Source of the DNA: Thalassolituus sp.
GTDB lineage: Bacteria; Pseudomonadota; Gammaproteobacteria; Pseudomonadales; Oceanobacteraceae
Reading direction: 5' to 3'
Assembly: GCA_006212115.1 (NCBI GenBank)
Contig: PDUK01000002.1
Location: forward strand, 1 to 64,000
Length of the DNA: 64,000 bases
Program-made: the position numbers and the translations under genes
Part shown: positions 28,374 through 38,252 of the stretch, piece by piece
Position numbering within the stretch: the first letter of the stretch is position 1
How the letters are laid out: every line of letters begins with the position of its first letter
The notes under the pieces: model-generated
What the model was told of the DNA's origin: nothing
Database searches by the model: none
Seen by the model: only the letters and a program-made list of their open reading frames with translations

Positions 28374-31289
28374 ATGAGCAATCCCTCTCTCAGACAACTG
28401 GAACAACGCGATAACTTTGTCAGTCGCCATATTGCCTCGGACGGCGCAGGTTACGACAGCGCCGAGGAGTCAGCAATGCTCGACGCCATCGGTGCGGAAT
28501 CTCTGGAATCACTGACCAGTGAAATCGTTCCCGAGGACATCCTACGTCCCGCGTTCCTGTCATTGGGAGAGGCGATGCCTGAAGCGCAGGCTCTGGCCCG
28601 TCTGAAAGCCATCGCGAGCAAGAACAAGGTATTTAAGAGCTACATCGGCCTTGGTTATCACGATGTCATCATGCCGCCTGTTATTCTGCGTAATGTGCTG
28701 GAGAATCCGGGCTGGTACACAGCTTACACGCCTTATCAGCCCGAAATTGCGCAAGGTCGACTGGAAGCGCTGTTGAATTTCCAACAGATGGTCATCGACT
28801 TCACCGGGATGGAACTGGCGAATGCCTCGCTCCTGGACGAAGGAACCGCCGCGGCAGAAGCCATGGCCATGACCAAACGCTCGGTAAAGAAGAATAAGTC
28901 GAACACCTTCTATCTCGACGAAAACTGCCTGCCTCAGACTATCGACGTTGTAAAAACACGCGCCGAAGCATTTGGCTGGGAAGTGATGGTTGGCCCAGCC
29001 TCCGCTGCTGCCGACCACGATGTGTTTGGTGCTCTGTTCCAGTACCCCGGACGTCAGGGCGAAGTTACCGACTTCACGGATGTGATTGCTGCTCTTCACG
29101 AAAAGAACGCACTCGCCGCAGTTGCCAGTGATCTGATGGCTCTGGTGAAACTCAAAGCGCCGGGCGAAATGGGCGCAGACATTGTTCTGGGTAATGCGCA
29201 GCATTTTGGCGTGCCGATGGGCTTTGGTGGTCCTCACGCGGCCTTCTTCGCAACACGTGACGCGTATAAGCGTTCGATTCCCGGCCGTATCATTGGCGTA
29301 TCGATCGACGCTCAGGGCAATCAGGCGCTGCGTATGGCGCTGCAGACGCGTGAGCAACATATCCGCCGTGAAAAGGCCAACTCAAACATCTGTACTGCAC
29401 AGGTACTGCTGGCCAACCTGAGCTCATTTTATGCCGTGTATCACGGTCCTCAGGGACTGAAGACCATTGCTAGCCGCATCCATCGCCTGACGGATATTCT
29501 GGCGTTGGGCCTCGCTGACAAAGGCGTTGATGTCGTTAACACCACCTGGTTCGACACACTGACTCTCCGTGTGTCTGACCGCAGTGCACTACTGCAACGC
29601 GCCGAGCAAGCGGGCATCAACCTGCGTAACGATGCTGAACTCGGACTGGGTAATGACACGCTCGGCGTCACACTGAGTGAGAAAACAACCGCAGGCGACA
29701 TCATCGAATTATTCGATGTCATTCTTGGTGAAGGTCATGGTCTCGATGTTTATGATTTGGATGCGCGCATTGTCGACGCCGACGCGCCAAGCATTCCTGA
29801 GTCAGTACAACGTCACTCACCATTCCTTGAGCACCCGACGTTCAATCGCTACCACACAGAGCATGAAATGCTGCGCTATATGAAGCGCCTCGAGAGCAAA
29901 GACCTGGCAATGAATCACTCGATGATCACGCTGGGCTCATGCACCATGAAGTTGAACGCTACGACGGAGATGATTCCGGTCACCTGGCCAGAATTCTCGA
30001 ACATTCACCCATTCGCACCCAAGTCGCAAACACCGGGTTATGAGCAACTGGTCGCAGAGCTGGACGGCTACCTGCGTGATATCACAGGCTTCGACGCCAT
30101 CTGCATGCAGCCAAACTCCGGCGCTCAGGGCGAGTACGCTGGCCTGCTGGCGATTAAGAAGTATCACGAAAGCCGCGGTGAAGGTCACCGTAACGTTTGT
30201 CTTATCCCGCGCTCGGCCCACGGTACGAATCCAGCTTCTGCACAGATGGCGTCCATGCGTGTTGTTGTCACCGAGTGCGATGAGCAGGGCAACGTCGATT
30301 TTGATGATCTCAAACAGAAAGCAGAAGAGCTGTCTGATCAGCTGTCCTGCCTGATGCTGACTTACCCGTCGACGCACGGTGTCTACGAAAAAGGCGTAAA
30401 AGATATCTGTGCTCTGATCCACCAGCACGGTGGTCAGGTTTACATGGATGGCGCGAACCTGAACGCACAGGTTGGCGTGACTCAGCCCGGCTTCATTGGT
30501 GCCGATGTGTCACACATGAACCTTCATAAAACCTTCGCTATCCCACACGGTGGCGGTGGTCCGGGTATGGGCCCAATCGGTGTAGCGGCACACCTTGCAC
30601 CCTTTGTCGCAAACCATACTGTTCGCCCGATTGAGGATGCATCAAAAGGGAATGGTGCAGTGTCGTCAGCGCCATATGGCTCTGCAAGTATCCTCACCAT
30701 CAGCTGGATGTACATCACTCTGATGGGTAGCGAGGGTTTGCGTACTGCAACCCAGAATGCGCTTTTGAAAGCCAACTATCTGGCCAAGCGTTTGTCCGGA
30801 CACTACCCAATTCTGTATTCAGGCCTGAATGCGCGCGTCGCGCACGAGTGCATCGTCGATCTGCGTCCGATCAAAGCCGAAACCGGCGTGACGGAAGTAG
30901 ACATCGCGAAGCGCTTAATGGACTACGGCTTCCACGCACCGACTATGTCGTTCCCTGTGGCTGGCACCTTTATGATCGAACCAACAGAGTCCGAAAGTAA
31001 GGCCGAGATTGATCGTTTCGCAGACGCCATGATTGCGATCAAAGGTGAAATCGAAGCCATTCAGCGCGGTGAACTGGATGCTGAAAGCAACCCGCTCAAG
31101 CATGCACCTCACACGGCACTGGTCGTCACAGGTGAATGGGACCGCCCATACACTCGTGCGCAGGCAGCGTATCCGACACAGGATCTGGGCGCGCACAAGT
31201 TCTGGCCAACCGTGGGTCGCATTGATGACGTCTACGGCGACCGTAACCTGATCTGCTCTTGTCCAGCGATCGAGAACTACGAAGACTAA
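28374..31289 (+). CDS. gcvP: Glycine dehydrogenase (decarboxylating), P-protein
   Basis: PLP enzyme that decarboxylates glycine and loads the aminomethyl group on GcvH. The single-chain form (971 residues) carries both halves: the N-terminal FVSRHIASD and [20 protein letters not shown] region, and the C-terminal catalytic half with the PLP lysine in [18 protein letters not shown] near residue 718. The next gene is convergent and shares a terminator. No gcvR/gcvA regulator is adjacent. Confidence 0.97.
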   Translation: MSNPSLRQLEQRDNFVSRHIASDGAGYDSAEESAMLDAIGAESLESLTSEIVPEDILRPAFLSLGEAMPEAQALARLKAIASKNKVFKSYIGLGYHDVIMPPVILRNVLENPGWYTAYTPYQPEIAQGRLEALLNFQQMVIDFTGMELANASLLDEGTAAAEAMAMTKRSVKKNKSNTFYLDENCLPQTIDVVKTRAEAFGWEVMVGPASAAADHDVFGALFQYPGRQGEVTDFTDVIAALHEKNALAAVASDLMALVKLKAPGEMGADIVLGNAQHFGVPMGFGGPHAAFFATRDAYKRSIPGRIIGVSIDAQGNQALRMALQTREQHIRREKANSNICTAQVLLANLSSFYAVYHGPQGLKTIASRIHRLTDILALGLADKGVDVVNTTWFDTLTLRVSDRSALLQRAEQAGINLRNDAELGLGNDTLGVTLSEKTTAGDIIELFDVILGEGHGLDVYDLDARIVDADAPSIPESVQRHSPFLEHPTFNRYHTEHEMLRYMKRLESKDLAMNHSMITLGSCTMKLNATTEMIPVTWPEFSNIHPFAPKSQTPGYEQLVAELDGYLRDITGFDAICMQPNSGAQGEYAGLLAIKKYHESRGEGHRNVCLIPRSAHGTNPASAQMASMRVVVTECDEQGNVDFDDLKQKAEELSDQLSCLMLTYPSTHGVYEKGVKDICALIHQHGGQVYMDGANLNAQVGVTQPGFIGADVSHMNLHKTFAIPHGGGGPGMGPIGVAAHLAPFVANHTVRPIEDASKGNGAVSSAPYGSASILTISWMYITLMGSEGLRTATQNALLKANYLAKRLSGHYPILYSGLNARVAHECIVDLRPIKAETGVTEVDIAKRLMDYGFHAPTMSFPVAGTFMIEPTESESKAEIDRFADAMIAIKGEIEAIQRGELDAESNPLKHAPHTALVVTGEWDRPYTRAQAAYPTQDLGAHKFWPTVGRIDDVYGDRNLICSCPAIENYED

Positions 31290-31305
31290 GTCTTCCTCGA
31301 CTCGG

Positions 31306-31342
31306 AAACGAAAAAGCCCGCAGAATGCGGGCTTTTTCGTTT
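31306..31342. terminator. Bidirectional terminator between gcvP and the GGDEF-EAL gene
   Basis: AAACGAAAAAGCCCGC and GCGGGCTTTTTCGTTT form a 16-bp stem with an AGAAT loop, giving T-runs on both strands. It serves gcvP on the plus strand and the convergent gene on the minus strand. Confidence 0.92.
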
Positions 31343-31356
31343 GTGCATAACGCGCT

Positions 31357-34041
31357 TCAACTGTCTTTCAATCGAAACTTATCCTGATTATCAACCGCCA
31401 TCGACAGATGGCGGCGGCGCATCGTAAAAGGATGCTGAGAATGGCTTTGCAGCCACTCACCGAGCTTGCGGCTATCAATAGGTCGCGAGAAGAAGAATCC
31501 CTGAATCTCCTCCCCACCCAGCTCAAGGACTTTATCGAGATCGTTGCGGCTTTCTACGCCTTCAACAATAACGGATAACTTCAGACCGTGTGCCAGAGAG
31601 ACAATACTGGAAAACAAACCCTCGCCGCCGTTTCTCAAACCAGCGACAAAGGACTGATCGATTTTAAGCGTATCGAGCGGGAAGTCGCGCAGGTAGCTGA
31701 TTGAAGAGTAACCGGTTCCAAAGTCGTCGATGGATATCTTCACACCCATATCACGCAGCGCCCCCAATACCTGACGAATGTGCATCACGTCACCAGCAAA
31801 CACAGACTCGGTCAACTCAAGCTCAAGGCGCGACGCTGGCATTCCCACGCTCGCAAGAATGGTGGCAACGTCATCAATAAAATCCTGCTGGCGCAACTGC
31901 ATAACCGAGATATTTACGGCAACCCGCAGGTCACTGTCCGGTGTTTCACGCATCAGGGTTTCACACGCCTTACGCAAGATGTTGCGCCCCATCGCGGGCA
32001 TCAGGCCAGATTCTTCAGCTAGCGGGATAAAGGTTCCCGGACTGATCTCAACATCTCTGACCGTATCACGCCAGCGAGCCAACGCCTCGAAGCCGGTCAA
32101 CTCGCCGCTCTCGACCGAAACAAAAGGCTGCATCGCTATGTTGATCTGATCATGCTCAATCGCGTGGCCCAGTGCCTGCACTAACTGCAGTCGCTCTACC
32201 GCTTCATAGCCCCACTGCTCGTTATAAACGGACACACCAGTTTTATAAGACTTAGCCCGATAGACAGCGATATCGGCGTGTTCAAGTAGCTGTTCAGCCG
32301 TTTTACCGTGTTCAGGACAGAGAGCCACACCAACGCTCGCACCAAGCGATACAGGGCCGCTCTCGAGCTCGATAGGACGTTTCAGATCGTTCACCAGCTC
32401 AATTGCAAATGCTTCCGCATCACGAGCTGACACTTCTCTTCGCTCGAGAATCACAAACTCATCGCCACCCCAGCGGGCACAGATCACCTCGTCAGAGCAG
32501 GTCTCGGACAGCCGATCTGCAATCGCCTTCAGGACCTCATCACCGGCAAGGTGGCCCAAGCCATCGTTAATTTCCTTAAAGCGGTCGAGATCGAGCAGGT
32601 AAACCGCAAAGCCACCGCTCTCTTCTTCCTGCTCCTGCAGCGCATCACTCACCATACGGGAAAAATAATAGCGGTTGCCCAACCCAGTGAGCATATCGTG
32701 GGTAGCCTGATAATTGAGCTCTTGCGTACGCTCTTCAATTTGGTGCTCGAGGTTAGAGTTCACTTCGGTCAGTCGTTCTCGCGCATCCGTCAGCTCGCCG
32801 TTGAGCGCCTTCATTTCTTTTGCTCTGAATTCAGTCAGTTTCTGCAGTAGCTTGCCTCTTTGCGACTGCACGGCCGAGCGATGAATATTCTCAACGATGA
32901 TCAGCATACTGATGGATGCCAGCATCCCCAGCGATACCATGGACCAGACTTCTTCCTTCGAGAACAGAATCAATACGGGTGGCACCAGACACATGGCGCT
33001 GTTGAGATAAAGAAGCAGTCGGTCACTAGTAATCCCAACGGTACTGATCACGGCAACCACGATGAACATGCCGCTGACCACACCCAGACTAAAGCCCGTC
33101 ATAATGTCGTGGAACAGCACCAACAGCGCGTACCAGGACAATTGGTTAATGACGATTCCAAGACCAAACAGAATGCGCCAGTCGCGCAACCTCAAGCGCT
33201 TGGGGTTGTCGACATGAGCGATAAACCCAGCCGTTCTCAGAGTCTGTACGGACAGATACGCCAGCAGCCAGCTCCACAGCATGCCCTCTGACTGTTCAGC
33301 ACCGAGTGTCACCACCAGAAAGAAAGCAGCCACGGCCTGCATCATGACAGCAGGCGTCGAATTCGAATGAATGGAATACACCAGGCGTCGTTTGAAGCCC
33401 TCTTCGGACATATCCGGCTCACCCGCCACGACACGCGCCTTACGCGCACGGAACGCGGACATATCCTTGCGGTATAGCCAGGTGTAAGTACCAAACTCCA
33501 TGAATAACAAAGCAATACCGCACAGCCCGAACGCAATCACGGACTCATCCCCCAACATCGTCAGCTGCACGGATAAGGGCAACAGGTTGAAGGCCATCAG
33601 AGCCATCCCCTGTCGCGGGAACAACGAGAAGGGCAAGCAATGGGCGTAAACAACCACGATGAAAATCGATACGGCTATCAGGCGGGTTTGAGAATCGAGC
33701 GTTGGCAGAATATCTATCGCCACCAGATTCCAGGCCGATATGATGGCCACAATCATATAGGTCAGATGGCGACGATCCTGTTCTGGCTGGCGATCTTCAG
33801 GTTTCTTCTGGATATAGCGGTAGGCGTAGACCGCCGGCACGAGATAAAACAGCAGCATGGCACTGGTGAGTTCCCAGTACGGCCAGCCCGTCCGCGCAGT
33901 TACCATCGATAGCGCAGCAGAGCTGAACAATAAGCCAACAAGCGCAGCGCCGCAGCTGCGTTTCATTAGTGCGAGTGTTCTCTCTTCGATAAATTCGGAG
34001 CTTCCAGAGAGACTACTCGGATAGAAGTTTGGCGTTGCCAT
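31357..34041 (-). CDS. Membrane GGDEF-EAL protein (cyclic-di-GMP turnover)
   Basis: Predicted to make and/or break cyclic-di-GMP. Residues about 30-385 hold roughly ten hydrophobic segments in two groups; a coiled coil follows (about 390-440, ELTDARERLTEVNSNLEHQI). The GGDEF domain is intact (WGGDEFVILERR near residue 525), and so is the EAL domain (GFEALARW near 650, ELTESVF, IDDFGTGYSSISYL near 770, VEGVES). No RxxD inhibitory site stands out before GGDEF. 894 residues. Both activities look possible; which dominates cannot be told. Confidence 0.9.
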   Translation of the reverse strand: MATPNFYPSSLSGSSEFIEERTLALMKRSCGAALVGLLFSSAALSMVTARTGWPYWELTSAMLLFYLVPAVYAYRYIQKKPEDRQPEQDRRHLTYMIVAIISAWNLVAIDILPTLDSQTRLIAVSIFIVVVYAHCLPFSLFPRQGMALMAFNLLPLSVQLTMLGDESVIAFGLCGIALLFMEFGTYTWLYRKDMSAFRARKARVVAGEPDMSEEGFKRRLVYSIHSNSTPAVMMQAVAAFFLVVTLGAEQSEGMLWSWLLAYLSVQTLRTAGFIAHVDNPKRLRLRDWRILFGLGIVINQLSWYALLVLFHDIMTGFSLGVVSGMFIVVAVISTVGITSDRLLLYLNSAMCLVPPVLILFSKEEVWSMVSLGMLASISMLIIVENIHRSAVQSQRGKLLQKLTEFRAKEMKALNGELTDARERLTEVNSNLEHQIEERTQELNYQATHDMLTGLGNRYYFSRMVSDALQEQEEESGGFAVYLLDLDRFKEINDGLGHLAGDEVLKAIADRLSETCSDEVICARWGGDEFVILERREVSARDAEAFAIELVNDLKRPIELESGPVSLGASVGVALCPEHGKTAEQLLEHADIAVYRAKSYKTGVSVYNEQWGYEAVERLQLVQALGHAIEHDQINIAMQPFVSVESGELTGFEALARWRDTVRDVEISPGTFIPLAEESGLMPAMGRNILRKACETLMRETPDSDLRVAVNISVMQLRQQDFIDDVATILASVGMPASRLELELTESVFAGDVMHIRQVLGALRDMGVKISIDDFGTGYSSISYLRDFPLDTLKIDQSFVAGLRNGGEGLFSSIVSLAHGLKLSVIVEGVESRNDLDKVLELGGEEIQGFFFSRPIDSRKLGEWLQSHSQHPFTMRRRHLSMAVDNQDKFRLKDS

Positions 34042-34336
34042 GATCTGTGACCTGCATGAACGGGCTTATTATTTTTTTGCTCACTATCAACAGTCGCTGG
34101 AACGCGGTCTGTCGATGTCGTGTTGCCATATTGTCGGTAAAAGATACTCCATCCACTGTGATCTGCTTAACACTTGTTCGTTTTTTTAATTCATCTTTAC
34201 GTTCAGCACGCGCGAATACTGTCCAACCTGTCACCCATTGAAGAATTAATCGCAAATACGACTACAATAGACTTGCATGTGCAAACAATTCGTATTTATA
34301 ATCTGCACCCTACTATCATCTAGTGAGACAAAGACA
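34042..34336. other. Divergent spacer between the GGDEF-EAL gene and bfd
   Basis: About 295 bases with no supported gene. It is AT-rich on the bfd side, where a good promoter is visible (34273-34302). I see no clear Fur box, tRNA or repeat here. Confidence 0.6.
34273..34302 (+). promoter_or_regulatory. Predicted promoter of bfd
   Basis: TTGCAT (34273-34278), 18 bases, then TATAAT (34297-34302), about 35 bases before the bfd start. The -35 lies within an inverted repeat TTGCA-TG-TGCAA (34273-34284), which could be a regulator site; it does not match a Fur box. Confidence 0.6.
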
Positions 34337-34537
34337 ATGTACGTATGTATCTGCAAGGGAGTGACTGACCGTGACATCATCGCCGCTGCCGAACAAGGTG
34401 CGACACGCATGAGTCAGTTGAAAGAATGCACCGGTCTTGCTAGCCAATGTGGCAAATGTGCGGGGGATGCTAAAGCCATCTTCAAAGAAGCAAAGCAGAC
34501 TGCAGCCCAGATGAGTAATCTTTTCTCCGCAGCATGA
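34337..34537 (+). CDS. bfd: Bacterioferritin-associated ferredoxin
   Basis: Small [2Fe-2S] protein that reduces the bacterioferritin core to release iron. The cysteine pattern CIC near the N-terminus and CGKC near residue 34 (with TGLASQCGKCAGDA) is the BFD-like fold signature. The start at 34337 (MYVCICKGVTDRDI) gives the normal 66-residue protein; an in-frame ATG at 34277 would overlap the predicted promoter. bfr lies 192 bases downstream on the same strand. Confidence 0.92.
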   Translation: MYVCICKGVTDRDIIAAAEQGATRMSQLKECTGLASQCGKCAGDAKAIFKEAKQTAAQMSNLFSAA

Positions 34538-34681
34538 TTGAATGCTATCGATTTGCACTTTTACACCCAGTAATACCTTAACAATTCTCATTTTTGCCGT
34601 TTCTCAGCGCTGGAAACGGAATCGTTTTCAGTCCCCCACTTTTTTTACCTGAATTCGCTGAAAGCCTTTGACGGCGGCCTT

Positions 34682-34727
34682 TCGGACTCTTCACAATGAA
34701 GGGTAAATCACCGATAAGAGAGTCCGA
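34682..34727 (+). promoter_or_regulatory. Inverted repeat that covers the bfr ribosome binding site
   Basis: TCGGACTCT (34682-34690) is the exact reverse complement of AGAGTCCGA (34719-34727), separated by 28 bases and ending two bases before the bfr ATG. The right arm contains the purine stretch (AAGAGAG) that must serve as ribosome binding site, so the folded mRNA would hide it. This could give translational control of bfr. Confidence 0.55.
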
Positions 34728-34729
34728 CG

Positions 34730-35209
34730 ATGAAAGGCGACGCAAAAGTAATCGAACACCTGAACGCTGTTCTGGCGAATGAACTGGTCGCAATCAACCA
34801 ATACTTTTTGCATGCACGCATGTACAAAGATTGGGGCCTGAAGAAAATTGCCGACCATGAGTACCACGAGTCTATTGACGAAATGAAGCACGCTGATGTG
34901 CTTATCGAGCGTATTCTCTTTCTAGAAGGCCTGCCTAACCTACAGGATCTCGGGCGTCTGATGATTGGCGAGAACACCAAAGAGATGATCGAGTGCGATC
35001 TGCGACTTGAGCTGCGCGCCGTGCCAGACCTGAAAGATGCGATTGCCTACTGTGAAGAAGTCAAAGACTACGTCACCCGCGATATGCTCAACAAAATTCT
35101 GGAATCGGAAGAAGAGCACATCGACTGGCTGGAAACCCAGCTGGGCCTGATCGAGAAGATGGGCATAGAGCGCTACCAGCAAGCTCAGCTCGAAGAAGAC
35201 GAGCACTGA
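34730..35209 (+). CDS. bfr: Bacterioferritin
   Basis: Heme-containing ferritin that forms a 24-subunit iron store. All ferroxidase ligands are in place (E18, Y25, E51, H54, E94, E127, H130), as is the heme-ligating M52. Length 159 residues is typical. It follows bfd, its release partner. No strong promoter is evident in the gap, so it may be co-transcribed with bfd; the leader hairpin just before the start may add control. Confidence 0.96.
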   Translation: MKGDAKVIEHLNAVLANELVAINQYFLHARMYKDWGLKKIADHEYHESIDEMKHADVLIERILFLEGLPNLQDLGRLMIGENTKEMIECDLRLELRAVPDLKDAIAYCEEVKDYVTRDMLNKILESEEEHIDWLETQLGLIEKMGIERYQQAQLEEDEH

Positions 35210-35250
35210 TCACCCAACTGTCGGTCCTTCGGATCAAAGCATCAGCACTG

Positions 35251-35287
35251 AAAAAGCCCCACCAGATCGCATCTGATGGGGCTTTTT
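35251..35287. terminator. Bidirectional terminator between bfr and the beta-propeller gene
   Basis: AAAAAGCCCCA and TGGGGCTTTTT flank a further CAGAT/ATCTG stem with a C-A mismatch between, giving a long hairpin with A and T runs on either side. Works for bfr (plus) and the convergent gene (minus). Confidence 0.9.
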
Positions 35288-35305
35288 AGTTTCACGACCG
35301 GATGA

Positions 35306-36601
35306 TCAATACAAAGACAGCCAATCTGCCTTGAGCATCCCCTCGCGGATACGTTGTGGATGGTTACCCACATCGATACGCTTAATTTCTTCACGGGTCG
35401 CGTAATTAATCACCGAAACCTGGTCGGTTTCACTCCACGAGATCAGGCAGTTCTCGCCACTGCGATCCGACACAGCCCAATAGGCTTTTTTACCGAGTCC
35501 CTCAAGCAAGGTGTACTCAAAGGTTTCGCGGTCAACGATGGCAGCGTAGTCATCCATAGTGCCTGCAACACAAAGAGCCGAATCGTCCGCGCTCATCGCC
35601 AGACCGTGGTGCGCCGAGTCATTCACGTAATAAACCTTAGGCAGGTAAGGTACATGGTTCGGCAGTTCAGCCAGACGTGTGATGGTTTCAGTTTCCATAT
35701 CGAACTCAACAAGACCATGCAGGAAGGACAACTGGAAGTAGAAGTAGCGGTAGTCGCTGGTGTGTGCCATCGGACGAATCGACGGGCTCAGATCACCCAG
35801 TCCTGCTTCTTCGAGCTTGGCTTTGATGTCGATGTCCTTAACGATCTCTTCGGCTTCCGTGTCATAGACAATGAACTTACGCTCACCACGCGTCGTGTCT
35901 CGCAGCACCTTACCGTCGAAAGGCATAAACACGAAACCAATACTGGAGTGATAGATGTACTTGCCGTCGTCAGAGTACAGATTCTCATGCGGTGAATTAC
36001 CCGTAGGGAAGCGACCCTCTTCTTCACCTGTGTAGACATTCAACAGATGAACGACACTACCCGTTGAGGCAGATACCGCAACCTGAGTGCCATCTGGCGA
36101 TAAGGCCATGTGATCTGAACGGACACCGTCAACTTCAAATCGCCATACGACTTCGCCATTATCCAGGTCCAGTGCCACGACATCAGCAAAGCTAGGACGG
36201 GAAACGATCAGGAGCTCACCGTCATTGGTACTGTACATGTCATCAACGTACTGATCATTACCTTCACCGATCAGCTGACGAATGCCAAGGAACACGGTAT
36301 AGCGCCAGAAATCAGCCTTAATCTCTTCCATGCGCTCTTCGTAATCAGGAATACCGTTTACGCGGCCCAGGATTTCGTAGTTGTCACCGTCGATAACGTC
36401 GATGGTACCGTCCCAATTGTTACCAACGAAGATGGCGGGTCTCAAACCGTCGGAGTAATCCGGCGATTCCTCAACGACCTCTTCCTCCTCAACGGGAGTG
36501 TCAGGAAACAACCAATCGAACCAGCCAGCTGACGCTGGCGCAGAAAATACAGCGGCGGCAGAAGCAAACGCGACCGCCATACCTGTTTTACGGAAATTCA
36601 T
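35306..36601 (-). CDS. Secreted beta-propeller-like protein of unknown function
   Basis: A signal peptide (MNFRKTGMAVAFASAAAVF then SAPASAG, cleavage near residue 25) is followed by an acidic stretch (EEEEVVEESPDYSD) and then repeated blade-like units such as IFVGNNWDGTIDVIDGDNYE, MALSPDGTQVAVSASTGS, LYSDDGKYIYHSS, LAMSADDSALCVAG and VSVINYATREEIKRIDVGNH. These resemble YVTN/lactonase-type seven-bladed propellers. No cofactor or catalytic motif is seen. 431 residues. Probably periplasmic; function unknown. It is a single-gene unit ending at a strong shared terminator. Confidence 0.7.
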   Translation of the reverse strand: MNFRKTGMAVAFASAAAVFSAPASAGWFDWLFPDTPVEEEEVVEESPDYSDGLRPAIFVGNNWDGTIDVIDGDNYEILGRVNGIPDYEERMEEIKADFWRYTVFLGIRQLIGEGNDQYVDDMYSTNDGELLIVSRPSFADVVALDLDNGEVVWRFEVDGVRSDHMALSPDGTQVAVSASTGSVVHLLNVYTGEEEGRFPTGNSPHENLYSDDGKYIYHSSIGFVFMPFDGKVLRDTTRGERKFIVYDTEAEEIVKDIDIKAKLEEAGLGDLSPSIRPMAHTSDYRYFYFQLSFLHGLVEFDMETETITRLAELPNHVPYLPKVYYVNDSAHHGLAMSADDSALCVAGTMDDYAAIVDRETFEYTLLEGLGKKAYWAVSDRSGENCLISWSETDQVSVINYATREEIKRIDVGNHPQRIREGMLKADWLSLY

Positions 36602-37044
36602 AGTAACCCCGGGGTTTTATTATCTTTATTTTTTATGAGGCGAATACGCCATTCCCCATGCTAAAACCTTGCTGTAAACCAACTCAATAGCGTGGCCAGA
36701 TATACCATATGAATGCCGTTTTCTGGCCTGAATAGTCATTCGATGGAGTGATGACATTCTGCACACAAGTGGAACACACGCCCTATTAGGAAGCATAAAC
36801 ATTCTTTTAAACCTGGCCTGTGCCTCCAATGAACCCGTCACTACAACCGGAATTTATTTCGAGCCCGATACTCTTGCCGTCTCTGCACAATTTTTTAACC
36901 GGTGAAAGAAAAGCAGCAACCTCATGAAAAGTTTCGTCTTTTTTCTTATCTGCCAGAGATCTCAGAATCCATCGCCCCCTAAAGATCCGCCGATCTGGCC
37001 TGTCCGTTGCAGCACCATGAGGTAACGTGCGGGAAGGAGACTCT
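36602..37044. other. Spacer between the propeller gene and the ectoine operon
   Basis: About 440 bases without a credible gene: short frames here lack ribosome binding sites and domain character. It should contain divergent promoters for both neighbours, but I cannot point to a good -35/-10 pair. No tRNA or repeat seen. Confidence 0.5.
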
Positions 37045-38205
37045 ATGTCTGACATCTGGCAAGACACCATCGAATTCGGTAAAGAAGTTCGTCATCGACT
37101 TCACATGAGCCCGGAACTCAGCTGGGGAGAGCACAACACAGCCGAGACAATCCGAACGCTCCTGTCGGAACTAGGAATACGATGGAAATCCTGCACCCCA
37201 ACAGGCACTGTCGCCATCATCAACGAGAATGGCTCTACGCCAGCCATCGCCTTACGGGCCGATATTGATGCCCTCCCCATTCACGAAGCCACATCACTGG
37301 AGTGGGAATCGACCACCCCCGGTCACATGCACGCCTGCGGCCACGACGGACATACAGCCACTCTGCTCGCCGTTGCGAAATGGTTAAAATCACATGAGGA
37401 TCAACTGAAACGGCAGGTTATTCTGTTGTTCCAACCCGCAGAAGAAGGGGGTCACGGTGCCAGAGAAATGATCAAAGCCGGTGCCCTTGAAGGAGTCAGC
37501 GAGATATACGGCTGGCACAACTGGCCTGCCCTCCCTTACGGCACTATGGCGTGTCCCGATGATCTGGTGATGTGCGGCAATGGGACGTTCGACATTCAAC
37601 TGAATGGTAAAGGCGGCCACGCCAGTCAACCCGAAGCCTGCGATGACCTGGTACTCGCGGGCTCCGCAATCGTTGTCGCTCTGCAACAGATCGTAAGCCG
37701 ACAATTGCCGCCACAAACAAACGCCGTTATCAGTGTCACTGAATTTCACACTGGAAATGCGCCCACCGTCATGCCCGATGAAGCACGACTTTCCGGGAGC
37801 ATCAGAGTACCGGATGAAGACACCCGATCCCGCATTAATAAGGCAATATCCAACACAGTACAGCATACAGCTGCGGTGTATGGCATCGAATGTGAGGTAA
37901 CACACCATCCGCGCTATCAGGCAACCATCAACCACCCTGAACAAGCCAGAACAGCACGGGAAGCATGGACTGAGCAGCGTGGTCCTGAAGGGCTGCAACA
38001 TGGGAACCCGATGCCCGTTATGGCATCCGAAGACTTCAGTTATTACCTCAGATATATCCCCGGTGCATTCGCACTGATAGGAGGTGATGATGGTCAACGC
38101 TACCCTCACCCCTGCCATAGCCCTAAATACGATTTTAATGACAGGCTGATAGAGGATGTCTGTCGCTGGTTCTGCAGACTAACCGGAATGCGCACCCCAC
38201 CCTGA
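37045..38205 (+). CDS. doeB2: M20-family amidohydrolase, likely N-acetyl-diaminobutyrate deacetylase (DoeB2 type)
   Basis: Metal-dependent deacylase of the M20/aminoacylase group. Metal-site motifs are GHMHACGHDGHTATLL near residue 96, QPAEEGGHGAREMI near residue 134 and a late SEDFSYYL near residue 329. In this operon the expected substrate is N-alpha-acetyl-L-2,4-diaminobutyrate, formed by ectoine hydrolase. The usual DoeB is an AstE/AspA-like protein; this fold is different, so the assignment rests on context and on the existence of M20-type DoeB2 proteins. The ATG at 37045 has a GGAAGGAG site five bases upstream; a GTG at 37027 is less likely. 386 residues. Confidence 0.75.
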   Translation: MSDIWQDTIEFGKEVRHRLHMSPELSWGEHNTAETIRTLLSELGIRWKSCTPTGTVAIINENGSTPAIALRADIDALPIHEATSLEWESTTPGHMHACGHDGHTATLLAVAKWLKSHEDQLKRQVILLFQPAEEGGHGAREMIKAGALEGVSEIYGWHNWPALPYGTMACPDDLVMCGNGTFDIQLNGKGGHASQPEACDDLVLAGSAIVVALQQIVSRQLPPQTNAVISVTEFHTGNAPTVMPDEARLSGSIRVPDEDTRSRINKAISNTVQHTAAVYGIECEVTHHPRYQATINHPEQARTAREAWTEQRGPEGLQHGNPMPVMASEDFSYYLRYIPGAFALIGGDDGQRYPHPCHSPKYDFNDRLIEDVCRWFCRLTGMRTPP

Positions 38206-38252
38206 AATTTTCTTCTGATATGAATATTTTTAATTAATCAGAGGAAATATCT

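Noticed and set aside
28560-29360. 266-codon open frame on the minus strand inside gcvP
   Set aside because: Fully antisense to a well-conserved gene, with no domain character; a shadow of gcvP codon usage.
34255-34320. Fur box in the bfd promoter
   Set aside because: Iron genes often have one, but no 19-bp match is visible; the only palindrome (TTGCA-TG-TGCAA) differs.
36626-36841. Short minus-strand frame upstream of the propeller gene
   Set aside because: No ribosome binding site or recognisable sequence; likely chance.
37390-38118. 242-codon minus-strand frame inside doeB2
   Set aside because: Antisense to a clear M20 protein; composition is not protein-like.
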